Assembly (NCBI GenBank): GCA_021205205.1
Contig: JAJPXY010000042.1
Coordinates: 1 to 33,359, forward strand
Length of the DNA stretch: 33,359 bases
DNA from: Clostridiales bacterium
Lineage (GTDB): Bacteria; Bacillota; Clostridia; Oscillospirales; Oscillospiraceae
Direction of reading: 5' to 3'
The position numbers and the translations under genes are program-made. How positions within the stretch are numbered: the first letter of the stretch is position 1; each line of letters starts with the position of its first letter. Below the pieces are notes generated by a model. The model ran no database searches and was not told where the DNA came from. It worked only from the letters and a program-made list of their open reading frames with translations. This document shows positions 17,456 to 28,079 of the stretch, piece after piece.

Positions 17456-18502
17456 ATGGTGACCATCCGAGACATCGCACAGGCGTGCGGTGTGTCCATC
17501 GCCACTGTGTCCAACGTGCTGAACGAGAAGAAAAACGTCTCTGACGAAATGCGCACGCGGGTCATGGAAAAGGTGCGGGAGATGAACTACGCCCCGAACT
17601 CTGTCGCCAAGAACCTGAAGACCAAAAAGACCCGCACCCTGGGCATCATCGTGGAGGACATCACCATCTTCTCTGTCCCCGACCTGGTGGACGGCATCAC
17701 CGAGTGCTGCGAGGTGAACAACTACCGGGTCATGCTCATCAACCTGCGCCTGTTCAAGAAGTTCGACGACGAATACTATCATGTGGAAGGCTATCGGGCG
17801 CAGTTGCAGGAGGTGCTGCGGCTGCTGCTAGCCGACCAGGTGGAGGCGGTCATCTATATCGCCGCCCACGAGCGGACCATCCGCTGTCTGCCGGAGGATT
17901 TCCCCATCCCTCTGGTCATGTGCTATGCCTACAGCGCGACGCCCGGCGTGCCCTCCCTCCTGGTGGACGAGGAAACGCCGACGGAGGAGCTGATCCAGTC
18001 CGCCATCGACCAGGGCCACCGGCGCATCGGCGTTATCAGCGGCAAACGGGACAGCGCCCACTCCCAGCAGCGCATGATGGCCTACCGGCGGACGCTGCTC
18101 CGCAACGGCATCCCCTTTGACCCCGGTCTGCTCTGTGTGGGGGACTGGACCCGAGAGAGCGGCATCCGCCGCACCGACCGGCTGCTGGAGCATGGGGCCA
18201 CGGTGATTTTCTGCATGAACGACCTGATGGCCGGAGGCGTCTACGCCCGGCTGGGAGAGCTGGGGCTGACGGTGGGCAAGGATGTCAGCGTCATGGGCTA
18301 CGACAACCGGCTGATGAGCCAGTATCTGAACCCGCCCCTGACCACGGTGGACCTGCCCCTCCACGACCTGGGCTGCCGGGCCGGGGAGATCGCCCTGGCG
18401 GCCCTCTCGCAGGAGAGCGACCCGCCCCCACAGCGTACCTATGTGGCGGGAAAGGTGATTTTGCGTGGCTCGGTGCAAACACTCGGTCCATCTCCGGCGT
18501 GA
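17456..18502 (+). CDS. LacI family transcriptional regulator
   Basis: MVTIRDIAQACGVSIATVSNVLNEKKNVSDEMRTRVMEKVREMNYAPN HTH plus periplasmic-binding-like domain. Confidence 0.95.
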   Translation: MVTIRDIAQACGVSIATVSNVLNEKKNVSDEMRTRVMEKVREMNYAPNSVAKNLKTKKTRTLGIIVEDITIFSVPDLVDGITECCEVNNYRVMLINLRLFKKFDDEYYHVEGYRAQLQEVLRLLLADQVEAVIYIAAHERTIRCLPEDFPIPLVMCYAYSATPGVPSLLVDEETPTEELIQSAIDQGHRRIGVISGKRDSAHSQQRMMAYRRTLLRNGIPFDPGLLCVGDWTRESGIRRTDRLLEHGATVIFCMNDLMAGGVYARLGELGLTVGKDVSVMGYDNRLMSQYLNPPLTTVDLPLHDLGCRAGEIALAALSQESDPPPQRTYVAGKVILRGSVQTLGPSPA

Positions 18503-18534
18503 GAAAAACTGGTTGTCCCTTTTACAGCCGTGTT

Positions 18535-18604
18535 TGTAGGGGCGGCCCTTGGCCGCCCTGGGTAAGCAGGTGGTTCCTGCGGGCGGCCAAGGGCCGCCCC
18601 TACA
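18535..18604. repeat. Palindromic intergenic repeat, copy D
   Basis: Perfect 24-bp arms with CTTGG/CCAAGG, loop identical to copies A and B. Confidence 0.95.
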
Positions 18605-18681
18605 GGCTTGTGGAACTCATTCTGAGTAAAATAACTGGGGGCAATTCAAAGGAATCATAAATGAGAAAAAACTGCAAATGG

Positions 18682-18724
18682 AAACGCGCCTGCCCCGGTT
18701 TGACAGCCGGGTGCAGGCGCGTTT
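18682..18724. terminator. Hairpin between convergent lacI-family and metY genes
   Basis: AAACGCGCCTGC...GCAGGCGCGTTTT. Confidence 0.7.
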
Positions 18725-18743
18725 TGCGCTGTTTTGGCAGTTA

Positions 18744-20088
<1,345 letters not shown>

Positions 20089-20170
20089 TCATTATCCGGT
20101 ACACATTCGCCCAAAGCGGAAGTTGTGCCGCAGCAGCCGGGGGAAGGAAACGGTCATGGGGAAAACTCCT

Positions 20171-21103
20171 TTACTCGTCTTGGAACAGGGGGGTGGAGAG
20201 GTAGCGGTCGCCAGTGTCGGGCAACAGCACCACGATGACCTTGCCCTTGTTTTCGGGACGCTGGGCCAGCTGGGTAGCAGCCCACACCGCCGCGCCGGAG
20301 GAAATGCCCACCAACACGCCCTCGGTCTTGGCCACGGCGTTGCCGGTGTGGAAAGCGTCCTCGTTGGAGACGGGGATGATCTCGTCATAGATGGAGGTAT
20401 CCAGCGTGTCGGGGACGAAGCCCGCGCCAATGCCCTGGATTTTGTGGCTGCCGCTCTTGCCTTGGGACAGGACGGGAGAACTCAGCGGCTCCACGGCGAC
20501 GATTTTCACGTTGGGGTTCTGCTCCTTCAGGTAAGCGCCTACGCCGGTGACGGTGCCGCCGGTGCCAACACCGGCCACGAAGATGTCCACCTTGCCCTCG
20601 GTGTCGGCCCAGATCTCCGGGCCGGTGGTAGCCTTGTGGGCGGCGGGGTTGGCGGGGTTGACGAACTGGCCAGGAATGAAGGAGTTGGGGATCTCCTGCG
20701 CCAGCTCGTCGGCCTTGGCGATGGCCCCCTTCATGCCCTTGGCCCCCTCGGTCAGAACCAGCTCCGCGCCGTAGGCTTTCATCAGGTTCCGCCGCTCGAT
20801 GCTCATGGTTTCCGGCATGACGATGATGATGCGGTAGCCCTTGGCGGTGGCGACGGCGGCCAGACCGATGCCGGTGTTGCCGGAGGTGGGCTCGATGATG
20901 ACGGAGTCGGGGGTCAGCAGGCCCTTGGCCTCCGCGTCCTCGATCATGGCCTTGGCGATGCGGTCCTTGACGGACCCGGCGGGGTTGAAATACTCCAGCT
21001 TGGCCAGCAGGGTGGCCTGGAGGTGGTTTTTGGCCTCGTAGTTGGTCAGCTCCAGCAGGGGGGTGTTGCCCACCAAATCGGTGACAGAGTGATAAATTGC
21101 CAT
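20171..21103 (-). CDS. cysK: Cysteine synthase A
   Basis: [48 protein letters not shown] and [11 protein letters not shown]. Confidence 0.9.
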   Translation of the reverse strand: MAIYHSVTDLVGNTPLLELTNYEAKNHLQATLLAKLEYFNPAGSVKDRIAKAMIEDAEAKGLLTPDSVIIEPTSGNTGIGLAAVATAKGYRIIIVMPETMSIERRNLMKAYGAELVLTEGAKGMKGAIAKADELAQEIPNSFIPGQFVNPANPAAHKATTGPEIWADTEGKVDIFVAGVGTGGTVTGVGAYLKEQNPNVKIVAVEPLSSPVLSQGKSGSHKIQGIGAGFVPDTLDTSIYDEIIPVSNEDAFHTGNAVAKTEGVLVGISSGAAVWAATQLAQRPENKGKVIVVLLPDTGDRYLSTPLFQDE

Positions 21104-21254
21104 AAGAAATGCTCCTTTCAGAGGAAAAACACGAGATGATTCAATATTTTTGCCGGAATTTTATCGTCACGCCCGACATCGGGAAAGGGAAAAGCGCCGC
21201 ATGATAACACATTCTTTCTGCAAGATAGAGGTTCTCTGGGAACCGGATGAGGGT

Positions 21255-21283
21255 ATCTTAGCACAATATTCCCACCAAGTCAA
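21255..21283 (-). promoter_or_regulatory. sigmaA-type promoter of cysK
   Basis: Minus strand TTGACT-17 nt-TAAGAT. Confidence 0.65.
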
Positions 21284-21407
21284 TAGGTAAATAGGGTAAA
21301 ATAAAATTTTCTTTGCGATGCCCCCACTGCCGCAAAAAACGGCTCCCTCCCTGTGGAGAGAGCCGTTTTCCGACAAATATGCTTTTATTGGGACAAAAGA
21401 CGTGATT

Positions 21408-21797
21408 TTACCGCTTTCTTGCCCGCTGTTCAAACTTCCGGTGTTCCTTCACCAGCTCACGGGACAGCATGGCCGCGCTCCAGTACTGGTTAGCGGGGGT
21501 CAGGACGGCTTTCAGCGCGCCGGTACACAGCCCCGCGCCCCGCAGGGCGTCCAGTGCCCGGTCCACAGTCGCCTCCGGCACGCCGCAGAACACCAGCACC
21601 GGCGCGGCCAACGTTACCGCGCCGCCCTTTTTCACCGGCGGCAGCGGCCCGTCCCCGGCCAGCAGGCCGATGGGCTGGCCGTACCTGGCCCGCTCCGGCG
21701 TGCGCACCTCCATCCCCAGGGGGGACAGGACGTTCTGCACCATGGGACCTTCCAGCGCCTTTGCGCCGAAGAATAAGACACAGGATTTCATCTTCAC
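21408..21797 (-). CDS. DUF3783-like protein
   Basis: 129 aa ORF, VLVFCGVPEATVDRALDALRGAG...LKAVLTPANQYW. Confidence 0.55.
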   Translation of the reverse strand: MKMKSCVLFFGAKALEGPMVQNVLSPLGMEVRTPERARYGQPIGLLAGDGPLPPVKKGGAVTLAAPVLVFCGVPEATVDRALDALRGAGLCTGALKAVLTPANQYWSAAMLSRELVKEHRKFEQRARKR

Positions 21798-21801
21798 CGC
21801 C

Positions 21802-23238
21802 TCATTCCGCCAGAGTCAGGGTGAATTTGAACTCCGTGACTCCGTTTTCGCTGGTGACGGTGATGGACTCCTTGTGGTTGTTCAAAATCGTCTTGACGAT
21901 ATAGAGGCCCAGGCCCACGCCCTCTTTGTCCAGGCTGCGGGAGCGGTCGCTCTTGTGGAACCGGTCAAACACCATGCCCAGTTCCTCCGGCGGGATGGTC
22001 TCGCCGGTGTTGCGCACCGAGATCCACGCCTTGTTCCCCCGGGGGAAGATGGAAACTCCGATGGCGGTGCCCGGGGTGGCGAACTTGATGGCGTTGTCCA
22101 TCAGGTTGTAGCACACCTGGGTGATGGAGTCCGGGTCGCCCCAGACCATCACGTCCTGGTCGGGGAAGTTCACGTCCACGTCCAGCCCCCGGCTGGTGAT
22201 TTTCCGCTCCAGGCTGATGAGCACCTGGGCGAAGGTTTCCACCACGTTAAACTGGGACTGGCAGATGTCCCCCTGCCCCTTGGCGGAGAGCCGGCTCATG
22301 TCCAACATTCGCCGCACCAGGCGGCTCAATCGGCGGGTCTCGTCCGAGATGACCTGGAGGGACTCCCGCTGCTTCTCTGGGGGGATGGTGCCGTCCAGAA
22401 TACCGTCGCTGAATCCCGCGATAGTGGTCATGGGGGTCTTTAGCTCGTGGGAGATGTTGGCGACGAACTCCTGCCGCCGCTCCTCGGCGCTGGCGATGGA
22501 GTCCGCCATGGTGTTGAAGGCCGTGGCCAGCTGGCCGATCTCGTCTCTGCGGTGGTAATCCTTCACCCGCAGGTCATATTCCCCCATGCCGAAGCGGTTG
22601 ACCACGTCGGTCATCTCCTGCAAGGGGCGGGACTGCCGCCTGGTGGTGAAGAAGCTGGAGAAAAACGCCAGCAGCAGCACCACCGCCGCGGCGATGATAT
22701 ACAGAATACCGAAGGTCCGCCACAGGGAGGTCAGGTTTTCCGTGCTGGAGGTGACGAACACATACCCGGCCAGCTGGTCCTGAACCACCACCGGCGCGCC
22801 CACGGCGAACTTAGAGGCACTGTACACCCCCAGGTCGCTCATGCCCTGGTACCCGCTGTCGCCTCCCAGGGTCTCCTCCAGGACGCTCTGACTGACGGTG
22901 TCGCTTTTCAGCTCGTCTCCGCTCTGGTCGCCGTCGTAGCTGTAGATCACGATGCCGCTGGACTGGCAGACCAGCACGTCCACGTCCGGCACGGAGGTCA
23001 CATAGACCAGATTTTCCGTCAGCTGCTGGTCCCCCAGGTCCCTGCCGTCCTCCAGGAAGATGCCGACAATGTTGGCAATGTAGGTGGCGCTGCTGTTCAT
23101 GGAGTCCTTTTTCTCCCCGATGGCGTAGCGGTAGGTCAGCACCATAAAGGAGGCCCCCAGCATGGCGAAGGCCAGCAGGATCATCCCCGCCGTCAGGAAA
23201 AAGTGCTGCTGATAAATGGAAGCGATCCGCTTGTTCAT
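21802..23238 (-). CDS. Sensor histidine kinase (HAMP/HisKA/HATPase)
   Basis: FVANISHELKTPMTTIAGFSDGILDG; DNAIKFATPGT; GVGLGLYIVKTIL. Confidence 0.95.
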   Translation of the reverse strand: MNKRIASIYQQHFFLTAGMILLAFAMLGASFMVLTYRYAIGEKKDSMNSSATYIANIVGIFLEDGRDLGDQQLTENLVYVTSVPDVDVLVCQSSGIVIYSYDGDQSGDELKSDTVSQSVLEETLGGDSGYQGMSDLGVYSASKFAVGAPVVVQDQLAGYVFVTSSTENLTSLWRTFGILYIIAAAVVLLLAFFSSFFTTRRQSRPLQEMTDVVNRFGMGEYDLRVKDYHRRDEIGQLATAFNTMADSIASAEERRQEFVANISHELKTPMTTIAGFSDGILDGTIPPEKQRESLQVISDETRRLSRLVRRMLDMSRLSAKGQGDICQSQFNVVETFAQVLISLERKITSRGLDVDVNFPDQDVMVWGDPDSITQVCYNLMDNAIKFATPGTAIGVSIFPRGNKAWISVRNTGETIPPEELGMVFDRFHKSDRSRSLDKEGVGLGLYIVKTILNNHKESITVTSENGVTEFKFTLTLAE

Positions 23239-23251
23239 GGCTTGCCTCCGG

Positions 23252-23935
23252 TCAGGTCTCCAGCTCGAACTTGTAGCCCACGCCCCAGACGGTTTTCAGG
23301 CTCCACTTGGGGGAGACGCCCTCCAGCTTTTCCCGCAGGCGCTTGATGTGGACGTCCACGGTACGGCTGTCGCCAAAGTAGTCGAAGCCCCAGACCTCGT
23401 CCAGCAGCTGGTTCCGGGTGAACACCCGGTTAGGGGAGGACGCCAGGTGGAACAGCAGCTCCATCTCCTTGGGGGGCGTGTCCACCCGCTTGCCGTCCAC
23501 CAGCAGCTCGTAGGAGTCCATGTTGATGACCAGCTTGTCGAAGGTCAGCTTCTTCTCGGCGGTCTCCTTGGAGCCGTAGCGGCGCAGCACCGCGTGGATG
23601 CGGGCCTGCACCTCCTTCATCTCAAAGGGCTTGACGATGTAGTCATCCGCGCCCATCTCCAAACCGTTGACCTTGTCCACGGTCTCGCCCTTGGCGGTCA
23701 TCATGATTATGGGCACCTTGGAGGTCTCCCGAATCTTCTTGCAGACGGTCCACCCATCCAGGCCGGGGAGCATGATGTCCAGCAGCACCAGGTCGGGGCT
23801 GCTCTCGTGGAACAGGTTCAGGCCCTTGCTGCCGTCCTCCGCCACCTGGGTCTCGAAGCCCTCCTTCTCCAGGTACAGCTGGAGCAGTTGGGCGATATTG
23901 CTGTCGTCCTCTACGATCAAAACTTTCAGTGCCAT
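23252..23935 (-). CDS. OmpR-family response regulator
   Basis: MALKVLIVEDDSNIAQLL, LVLLDIMLPGLDG, C-terminal wHTH RTVDVHIKRLREKLE. Confidence 0.95.
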   Translation of the reverse strand: MALKVLIVEDDSNIAQLLQLYLEKEGFETQVAEDGSKGLNLFHESSPDLVLLDIMLPGLDGWTVCKKIRETSKVPIIMMTAKGETVDKVNGLEMGADDYIVKPFEMKEVQARIHAVLRRYGSKETAEKKLTFDKLVINMDSYELLVDGKRVDTPPKEMELLFHLASSPNRVFTRNQLLDEVWGFDYFGDSRTVDVHIKRLREKLEGVSPKWSLKTVWGVGYKFELET

Positions 23936-24067
23936 AGGTATAACCTCACTCTCCCCTTGCTCGGGTCTGTTTTGGGAGTTTCCGGGCAGCCACAGGCCGC
24001 CCGACGTCATTTTTAGTATAAGGTATTTTGATTCGCTTTGAGTGAATTTTTTGTAAAAGGCGGGGAT

Positions 24068-24763
24068 CTACTGCGTCCGGCGATGGTCCGCCGCCAAGAC
24101 CTGCCCCAGTCCGGCGCGCAGCGCCGCCTGACAGTGCCGGTTCAGCGGTGTCGGCAGAGGCTGGGGACCGACGGCCCAAATCTCCCGGGCCAGCGCCAGC
24201 AGATACCCCGCCATGCGCCGCCCAGTCCCCTCCCGGGGGAGCTGGGCCAGTGTCCACAGCAGCTGCCGCCGCTCCGCTGTCCAGTCCAGCGCCGGGTTCG
24301 CACGAGGCTCCAGCGCGGCCAGCCGCCGGGCGGTGTACCGCACCAGCCAGCCGGGGTTTGCGGCGTCCTGCCGGGCCGCCAGCGCCGGGTCGGGGGCCGT
24401 CCCCCGGAGGGCCTGCCAGAAGGCCCAGTCCACCGGGTGGATGGCGGCGGGAAAATCCACATCCAGAGTTGGCAAAGCCGTCTCCGGCCCCGCCGCGGGC
24501 AATCTCTCCACGGCGGCGCTGTACCACGCCGGGGCGGGAAAAAAGTTCAGATAGCCGCCCTCTGCTTCCACCGCCTGGAACCAGCTGCCCGCCAGGTCGA
24601 TGCGCCCGGCCAGCGCCGTTCCATCCAGCCCCAGGGCCTGGGGCGCGGCGTTGGCCACCGTCCCCCGCTGGGAGGGGCGGCTTTTCACCGGGCAGCTGCC
24701 GCCCAGGGCGGCGCGAGTCAGCCCGTCCGCCTGGGCGACGGCCTCGGCCAGCAGGGGGTTCAC
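24068..24763 (-). CDS. ArgRS-like protein with N-terminal-like and DALR-like domains and no catalytic core
   Basis: LAGSWFQAVEAEGGYLNFFPAPAWYSAAVERL resembles the ArgRS N-domain end. NPGWLVRYTARRLAAL...QLLWTLAQLP...MAGYLLALAREIWAV resembles the DALR domain. No HIGH/KMSKS region. GTG start, 4-bp overlap with the upstream gene. Confidence 0.65.
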   Translation of the reverse strand: MNPLLAEAVAQADGLTRAALGGSCPVKSRPSQRGTVANAAPQALGLDGTALAGRIDLAGSWFQAVEAEGGYLNFFPAPAWYSAAVERLPAAGPETALPTLDVDFPAAIHPVDWAFWQALRGTAPDPALAARQDAANPGWLVRYTARRLAALEPRANPALDWTAERRQLLWTLAQLPREGTGRRMAGYLLALAREIWAVGPQPLPTPLNRHCQAALRAGLGQVLAADHRRTQ

Positions 24764-25206
24764 TGGGTCACCTTGGCCTCCCGCACCTTCAGGGAGAAGG
24801 AGTTCTCCCCGGCCAGCCGGTGGTCGATGTCGATGGAATAGTTGACCTCCAGCTCGCCGCCCTGGTCGCCGATGGTGGAGCGGATTTTCCGGGCGGCCAC
24901 CCCCACCTCCAGGCTGCCATAGGGGGTGTTGTAGAGGGAGAGGTGCCGGACGCCCTGCTCAAAGACCATTTCCGAGCAGACCTGCCACGTCCGGGTCAGC
25001 ACCACGGAGTGGGGAAAGATTTCAATGTTGGTCTGGGTCCCCTCCATGCCGGTCATGGCGCTCTCCTGATAGCTAAGGTGGTAGCCCTGCGCCGTCCGGG
25101 TCAGCTTACCGGCGGTAGTCAGCTCCACGCTGTCCCCGTCGGTCCCCTCGTAGTCCTGGAGGCCCAGGATGGAGATAAATACGTCCTTTGTCTGTTTTTC
25201 TGTCAT
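24760..25206 (-). CDS. DUF1934 (YwiB-like) calycin-fold protein
   Basis: MTEKQTKDVFISILGLQDYEGTDGDSVELTTAGKLTRTAQGYHLSYQESAMTGMEGTQTNIEIF. Confidence 0.8.
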   Translation of the reverse strand: MTEKQTKDVFISILGLQDYEGTDGDSVELTTAGKLTRTAQGYHLSYQESAMTGMEGTQTNIEIFPHSVVLTRTWQVCSEMVFEQGVRHLSLYNTPYGSLEVGVAARKIRSTIGDQGGELEVNYSIDIDHRLAGENSFSLKVREAKVTQ

Positions 25207-25235
25207 AGATGGATGCCCTTTCCGGTTTTGCTCCG

Positions 25236-25640
25236 TTAAAAGTATTGTTTCAGTTCCCTGGGGTATTCATATACCTTGGCATAGCCCTGAATCGTTGCGA
25301 CACGGTACCCGCCCGTGCAGTAAACAGCGTGGATGGTCCCGCTTTGCTCCTGCACCAGATACAGGTCGTGCCAGGAATCGTACTCCCGGTCCCCGGAGTC
25401 GAAGGTGGGCATATCCTTGCAGAGACGAACCACCTTTGGATACTGCCCGCCGGTATACACCAGCACATCGCATTTGTCGTATTTGTATTCTCCGGTCTGG
25501 TATTGCGCATAGGGCTTTTGCAGCGTGCCGGTCTTGTAGGTTTCCAGCGCTTCCTCGGTCACGTTGAGCGTCTTTTCGGAAAAGAGAAATCCTTTGCCAA
25601 AATCCCGTTCAACGGATTTGTCAACTGTCCTTTTAAACAT
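25236..25640 (-). CDS. Hypothetical protein (134 aa)
   Basis: Intact ORF between DUF1934 and murI, no family recognised. Confidence 0.6.
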   Translation of the reverse strand: MFKRTVDKSVERDFGKGFLFSEKTLNVTEEALETYKTGTLQKPYAQYQTGEYKYDKCDVLVYTGGQYPKVVRLCKDMPTFDSGDREYDSWHDLYLVQEQSGTIHAVYCTGGYRVATIQGYAKVYEYPRELKQYF

Positions 25641-25684
25641 ACCGCTTCCTCCTTACATTCTGTTCAGGTCGCAGGTGAACGATG

Positions 25685-26500
25685 TCAATAATCCTCGATG
25701 CTGATCTGCTCCACCGGCTCCGTCACCGGTCGGCCCAGGAACAGGGAGGCCAGGCTCTGGAACCCCTCGGTGGAGTCGCTGACGTACCAGCGGCAGCGGC
25801 CCTCCCGGCCCGGGTCGGCCTCCTGGCCGCTGGCGCTGAGCCGCTCGGCCACCTGGCGGACCACCTCTGCGCCGGAGTCCAGCAGCGTCACCTCCGGCCC
25901 CATGAAAGCGCCGATGACGTCTTTCAGCAGCGGGTAGTGGGTACACCCCAGCACCAGGGTGTCGATGCCCTTTTCCTTCAAAGGGGTCAGGTATTCCCGC
26001 ACCACCGTCTCGATGACGATGTCCCCCGGCTGGGTGCGCCCGTTTTCCACCAGCGGCACAAACAGCGGGCAGGCCAGGGAGGTGATTTCCGCCATGGGGT
26101 TGGCGTGGCGCATGATGCGCTCATAGGCCCCGGTGCGGACGGTGGCGGCGGTGGCGATGAGTCCGATTTTGTTGTTGCGGGTGACCTGGGCCGCCCTGAG
26201 GGCGGTGGGGCCGACCACGCCGAAGATGGGGATGTCCTGCTCGGCGGAGAGCACCCCCAGCGCCGCGCTGGAGACGGTGCCGCAGGCGATGACCACGGCC
26301 TTCAGGTCAAAGGTGCGCAGGAAGGCCACGTCCTGCCGGGCGTAGCGCACGATGGTCTCCTGGGGGCGGCCCCCATAGGGGACCCGCCCCGTGTCGCCAA
26401 AATAGACGATGTCTTCCGCCGGCAGCTGCTTGGCCAGGGCGCGGACGGTGGTCAGCCCGCCCATGCCGGAGTCGAACACGCCGATGGGTCGGTTGTCCAT
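25685..26500 (-). CDS. murI: Glutamate racemase
   Basis: PIGVFDSGMGGLTTVRALAKQLPAEDIVYFGDTGRVPYG; VIACGTVSS; VLGCTHYPLL. Confidence 0.95.
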   Translation of the reverse strand: MDNRPIGVFDSGMGGLTTVRALAKQLPAEDIVYFGDTGRVPYGGRPQETIVRYARQDVAFLRTFDLKAVVIACGTVSSAALGVLSAEQDIPIFGVVGPTALRAAQVTRNNKIGLIATAATVRTGAYERIMRHANPMAEITSLACPLFVPLVENGRTQPGDIVIETVVREYLTPLKEKGIDTLVLGCTHYPLLKDVIGAFMGPEVTLLDSGAEVVRQVAERLSASGQEADPGREGRCRWYVSDSTEGFQSLASLFLGRPVTEPVEQISIEDY

Positions 26501-26772
26501 AGCGGCGGCCTCCTTTCACAGTTTCAAGATAGAAGAATGGGTTTATCCTCTGTTCCTGTAATCATATAATACACGGGAGGTAAAAACAAGAGAAATTTCT
26601 CACAACTTTATTTCTGTCCCACGCCTGGCGCAAGAATCCATTTGACAACGGCGGGATTTTGCATATACTATATGCTTAAAGGCGGTATTATGCGCCCGCC
26701 GGGCGCGGCCTGCCGCCGGACACGCTTCCTGTGTAAGGATTTGCTGCATCTCACGGAAAGGACGGAATCGTT

Positions 26773-27186
26773 ATGCAGATTGAATTGACCCCCAAACAGT
26801 ATCGCCGTCTTCTGGATATGGCCTATATCGGCAACTGGGTGTTGAACTCCGCCCGGGGCGCGGACCGCTTCACCGATTACGACGAGGTGGAGTCGCTCCT
26901 GTTCTCCAAGGCGCCCTCCCTGGGCATGAACGACCTGAGCCAGCGCTGGGCCGGTCATGTAATCCCCAGCCAGGCGTTTGTCAACGGCGGCATCCACGAG
27001 GCCATCGCCGATTACGAGGACTCGGTGTTCTTCGACATCCTGGCCGAGGAACTGGCCCGCCGGGACATGGACGACGCTCCCATCGACGAGAGCAACTACG
27101 ACGAACTGAACCGCCGCATCGACGAGTATATGGCGGAGTTCGAGCTCCACGGCACCGACAACGTGCAGGTGGAGCGGGACGTGTGA
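26773..27186 (+). CDS. Hypothetical acidic protein (137 aa)
   Basis: ORF preceded by GAAAGGACGG, no family recognised. Confidence 0.65.
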   Translation: MQIELTPKQYRRLLDMAYIGNWVLNSARGADRFTDYDEVESLLFSKAPSLGMNDLSQRWAGHVIPSQAFVNGGIHEAIADYEDSVFFDILAEELARRDMDDAPIDESNYDELNRRIDEYMAEFELHGTDNVQVERDV

Positions 27187-27190
27187 AGTG

Positions 27191-27232
27191 AGCAGGCCCT
27201 GCCCCGGCGTGGGAAACCACCGGAGCAGGGCC
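27191..27232 (+). terminator. Hairpin downstream of the 26773 gene
   Basis: AGGCCCTGCCCCGG...CCGGAGCAGGGCCT. Confidence 0.7.
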
Positions 27233-27436
27233 TGACTGATTCTTCCGCAAAAAGAGGGAAATCCTCCTGAAAAAGGGGCTTTTCCCGCCAAAAAAGACAG
27301 TCGTGCGCTGAGAGCGCACAGGGAATTGTAAATTTGTCGAAAGGCAAGAATTTGGCCCGTGAATAATTTCGATTTTTGTCGTATTTTTTTCGGGAAAAGG
27401 GTTGCATTTTGGGCCTAATTGGTGTTAAAGTAACCA

Positions 27437-27540
27437 CAGTGAGACTGACCGTTGGCCGGGCTTTGCAAGAGCGTTGCCAGAAAGCGAGCGTGTTAGTCTT
27501 ATTCCAAAGCGCCTGAGCCGCCGCTCAGACGCTTTGTTAC
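27437..27540 (+). ncRNA. Candidate small structured RNA with H-type pseudoknot and terminator
   Basis: Promoter-like TTGCAT (27402)-17/18 nt-TTAAAGT. 12-bp helix AGTGAGACTGAC (27438-27449)/GTTAGTCTTATT (27492-27503). Internal TGGC/GCCA and GCTTT/AAAGC cross. Then hairpin AAAGCG-C-CTGAGC...GCTCAG-A-CGCTTT. Confidence 0.55.
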
Positions 27541-27578
27541 TTTTCCGGGGCCGTTGCCGCCCTTTTCCCGAATGAATC

Positions 27579-27836
27579 TCAGAATAGCAGCAGCACCGCC
27601 GCCAGCGCGCTGACGGTCAGGGCCAGCGAGGCCGCCAGGTCCAGCGCGTCCCCCGCCCGCTGGAGCAGGGGGCGGCGCTCCTGCCGGGGCTGCTCCTGGC
27701 TCAGCTCGGGCGTTTCCTCCGGCACGTCGTAGGCGGGCAGGTCGCCCCGCTCCATTTTGCGCTTGTAATCCTGAAAATCAATGACGTTTCCCTGGGTTTT
27801 GACAAACCGGCGGGTGGTAAGATATGTGGTCTCCAT
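27579..27836 (-). CDS. Hypothetical small protein with C-terminal TM segment
   Basis: METTYLTTRRFVKTQGNVIDFQDYKRKMERG...LDLAASLALTVSALAAVLLLF. Confidence 0.6.
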   Translation of the reverse strand: METTYLTTRRFVKTQGNVIDFQDYKRKMERGDLPAYDVPEETPELSQEQPRQERRPLLQRAGDALDLAASLALTVSALAAVLLLF

Positions 27837-28079
27837 CACAGACGCCTCCTTTGGGCAGCGCCGCCGGGGAATTGCTGCGGCGGCCTTCATCGAACTTCTG
27901 TTCTAATTATGAACGGATGTTCGATAAATGTCAAGAGAAATTTTGCGGGGAGCGTCCCATAAAACGGACTATGCGGGGAGAAAAAATTTTTTCGTCAATG
28001 CGCTGACAACGGCGGAGAAATGCGTTAAAATAATATCCACTGATTCAACCGCTTCGTTTCAGAAAATGAGGGTGCGCCT

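Noticed and set aside
27441-27470. ZTP (pfl) riboswitch because of GACCG..GGCCGGGC
   Set aside because: Only a partial resemblance to the 3' half; the conserved 5' half is not present and no purine/folate gene follows.
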